Shown: piece after piece, positions 63,771 through 64,000 of the stretch
How the letters are laid out: each line of letters starts with the position of its first letter
Position numbering within the stretch: position 1 is the first letter of the stretch
Assembly (NCBI GenBank): GCA_033557465.1
Contig: CM066031.1
Location: forward strand, 1,068,736,444-1,068,800,443
Direction of reading: 5' to 3'
Source: Ichthyophis bannanicus
Taxonomy: Eukaryota; Chordata; Amphibia; Gymnophiona; Ichthyophiidae
Length of the DNA stretch: 64,000 bases
Made by a program: the position numbers and the translations under genes
The notes under the pieces: model-generated
Databases searched by the model: none
What the model saw: only the letters and a program-made list of their open reading frames with translations
What the model was told of the DNA's origin: nothing

Positions 63771-64000
63771 GAGATAGGTCCAAACAATGATTCTATTGCA
63801 GATATAATTGGGCGACCAGGAGGGTCCACAAGTGATTTGTGGATTTTTGGTAAAATGTAGATGGTTGGTATCACAGACTGGGCAAAAGAAACCCCACGTC
63901 CAGATCAGTCTTTAAAAGGTTGTTCAGACTAGTCTTAAGAGAAAGAATAGGATCTGCAGCTTGTCACTCATAAAATGCCATCACTCATAAAATGCTTGTC
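63771..64000 (-). mobile_element. Penelope-like element, upstream RT part (runs off window)
   Basis: Minus-strand residues PTIYILPKIHKSLVDPPGRPIISAI and FGPISEF are the finger/palm start of a Penelope RT (the LPKIHK...PPGRPIVS block). They lead directly into KFLDVFLRPFVPF at about 60500 once the CR1 insertion is removed. The element continues past the window edge. Confidence 0.8.

Overview
The window reads as non-coding, transposon-packed nuclear DNA from a vertebrate with a large genome. The mix of L2, CR1, L1 and RTE LINEs, Penelope-like elements, a class I endogenous retrovirus, and hAT, Harbinger and mariner elements fits an amphibian. A caecilian is my best guess from general resemblance of the repeat families, not a demonstrated assignment. 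No bacterial-style operon, CRISPR array, rRNA or tRNA gene was seen, and no complete host gene. The only host-gene candidate is one possible 85-bp exon (minus strand, 7426-7510).

Layout. 0-6 kb: a hAT MITE, a 1.8-kb LTR-like unit carrying a 364-codon ORF, a dead copy of an uncharacterised TE-associated gene split by an L2 tail, and a small TIR element. 7.5-14 kb: two decayed L2 LINEs (one with a 2A-like motif), with a hAT MITE inside another palindromic repeat between them. 14.3-17.3 kb: large inverted-repeat arms interrupted by an ORF1-only, poly(A)-tailed L1 derivative with a 13-bp target-site duplication (TSD). 17.9-24.8 kb: a CR1 tail split by a 6.4-kb minus-strand endogenous retrovirus with two LTRs that read as identical, a tRNA-Gly-type primer site and almost no coding sequence. 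25-29 kb: a tRNA-derived SINE, then a 3.1-kb non-autonomous hAT element holding a long hairpin and a 1.7-kb G-rich minisatellite. 29-35 kb: L2, mariner, L1 ORF1 and Harbinger-type fragments.

35-51 kb is a LINE stack: two CR1 copies end to end, then an L2 (minus) broken by a CR1 tail, itself broken by a full-length L1 with intact ORF1 and ORF2 (43634-49073). The same L2 is also broken by an RTE element with an 11-bp TSD. 52-58 kb: a second 480-bp Harbinger MITE, a Harbinger transposase remnant, a hAT MITE, a Penelope tail, and two L2 copies one inside the other. 58-64 kb: a Penelope-like element on the minus strand, broken by a palindromic insert inside its GIY-YIG domain and by a CR1 copy. 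That CR1 was in turn hit by an L2-type insert and by a second, RT-less Penelope derivative with a hammerhead-like motif.

The elements do not form a pathway. What links them is nesting, and the TSDs let much of the insertion order be read. I do not see a convincing new biological system. The items most worth following up are the intact L1, the young coding-poor retrovirus, the ORF1-only L1 derivative, the LTR-like unit with its own ORF, and the minisatellite-bearing hAT element.
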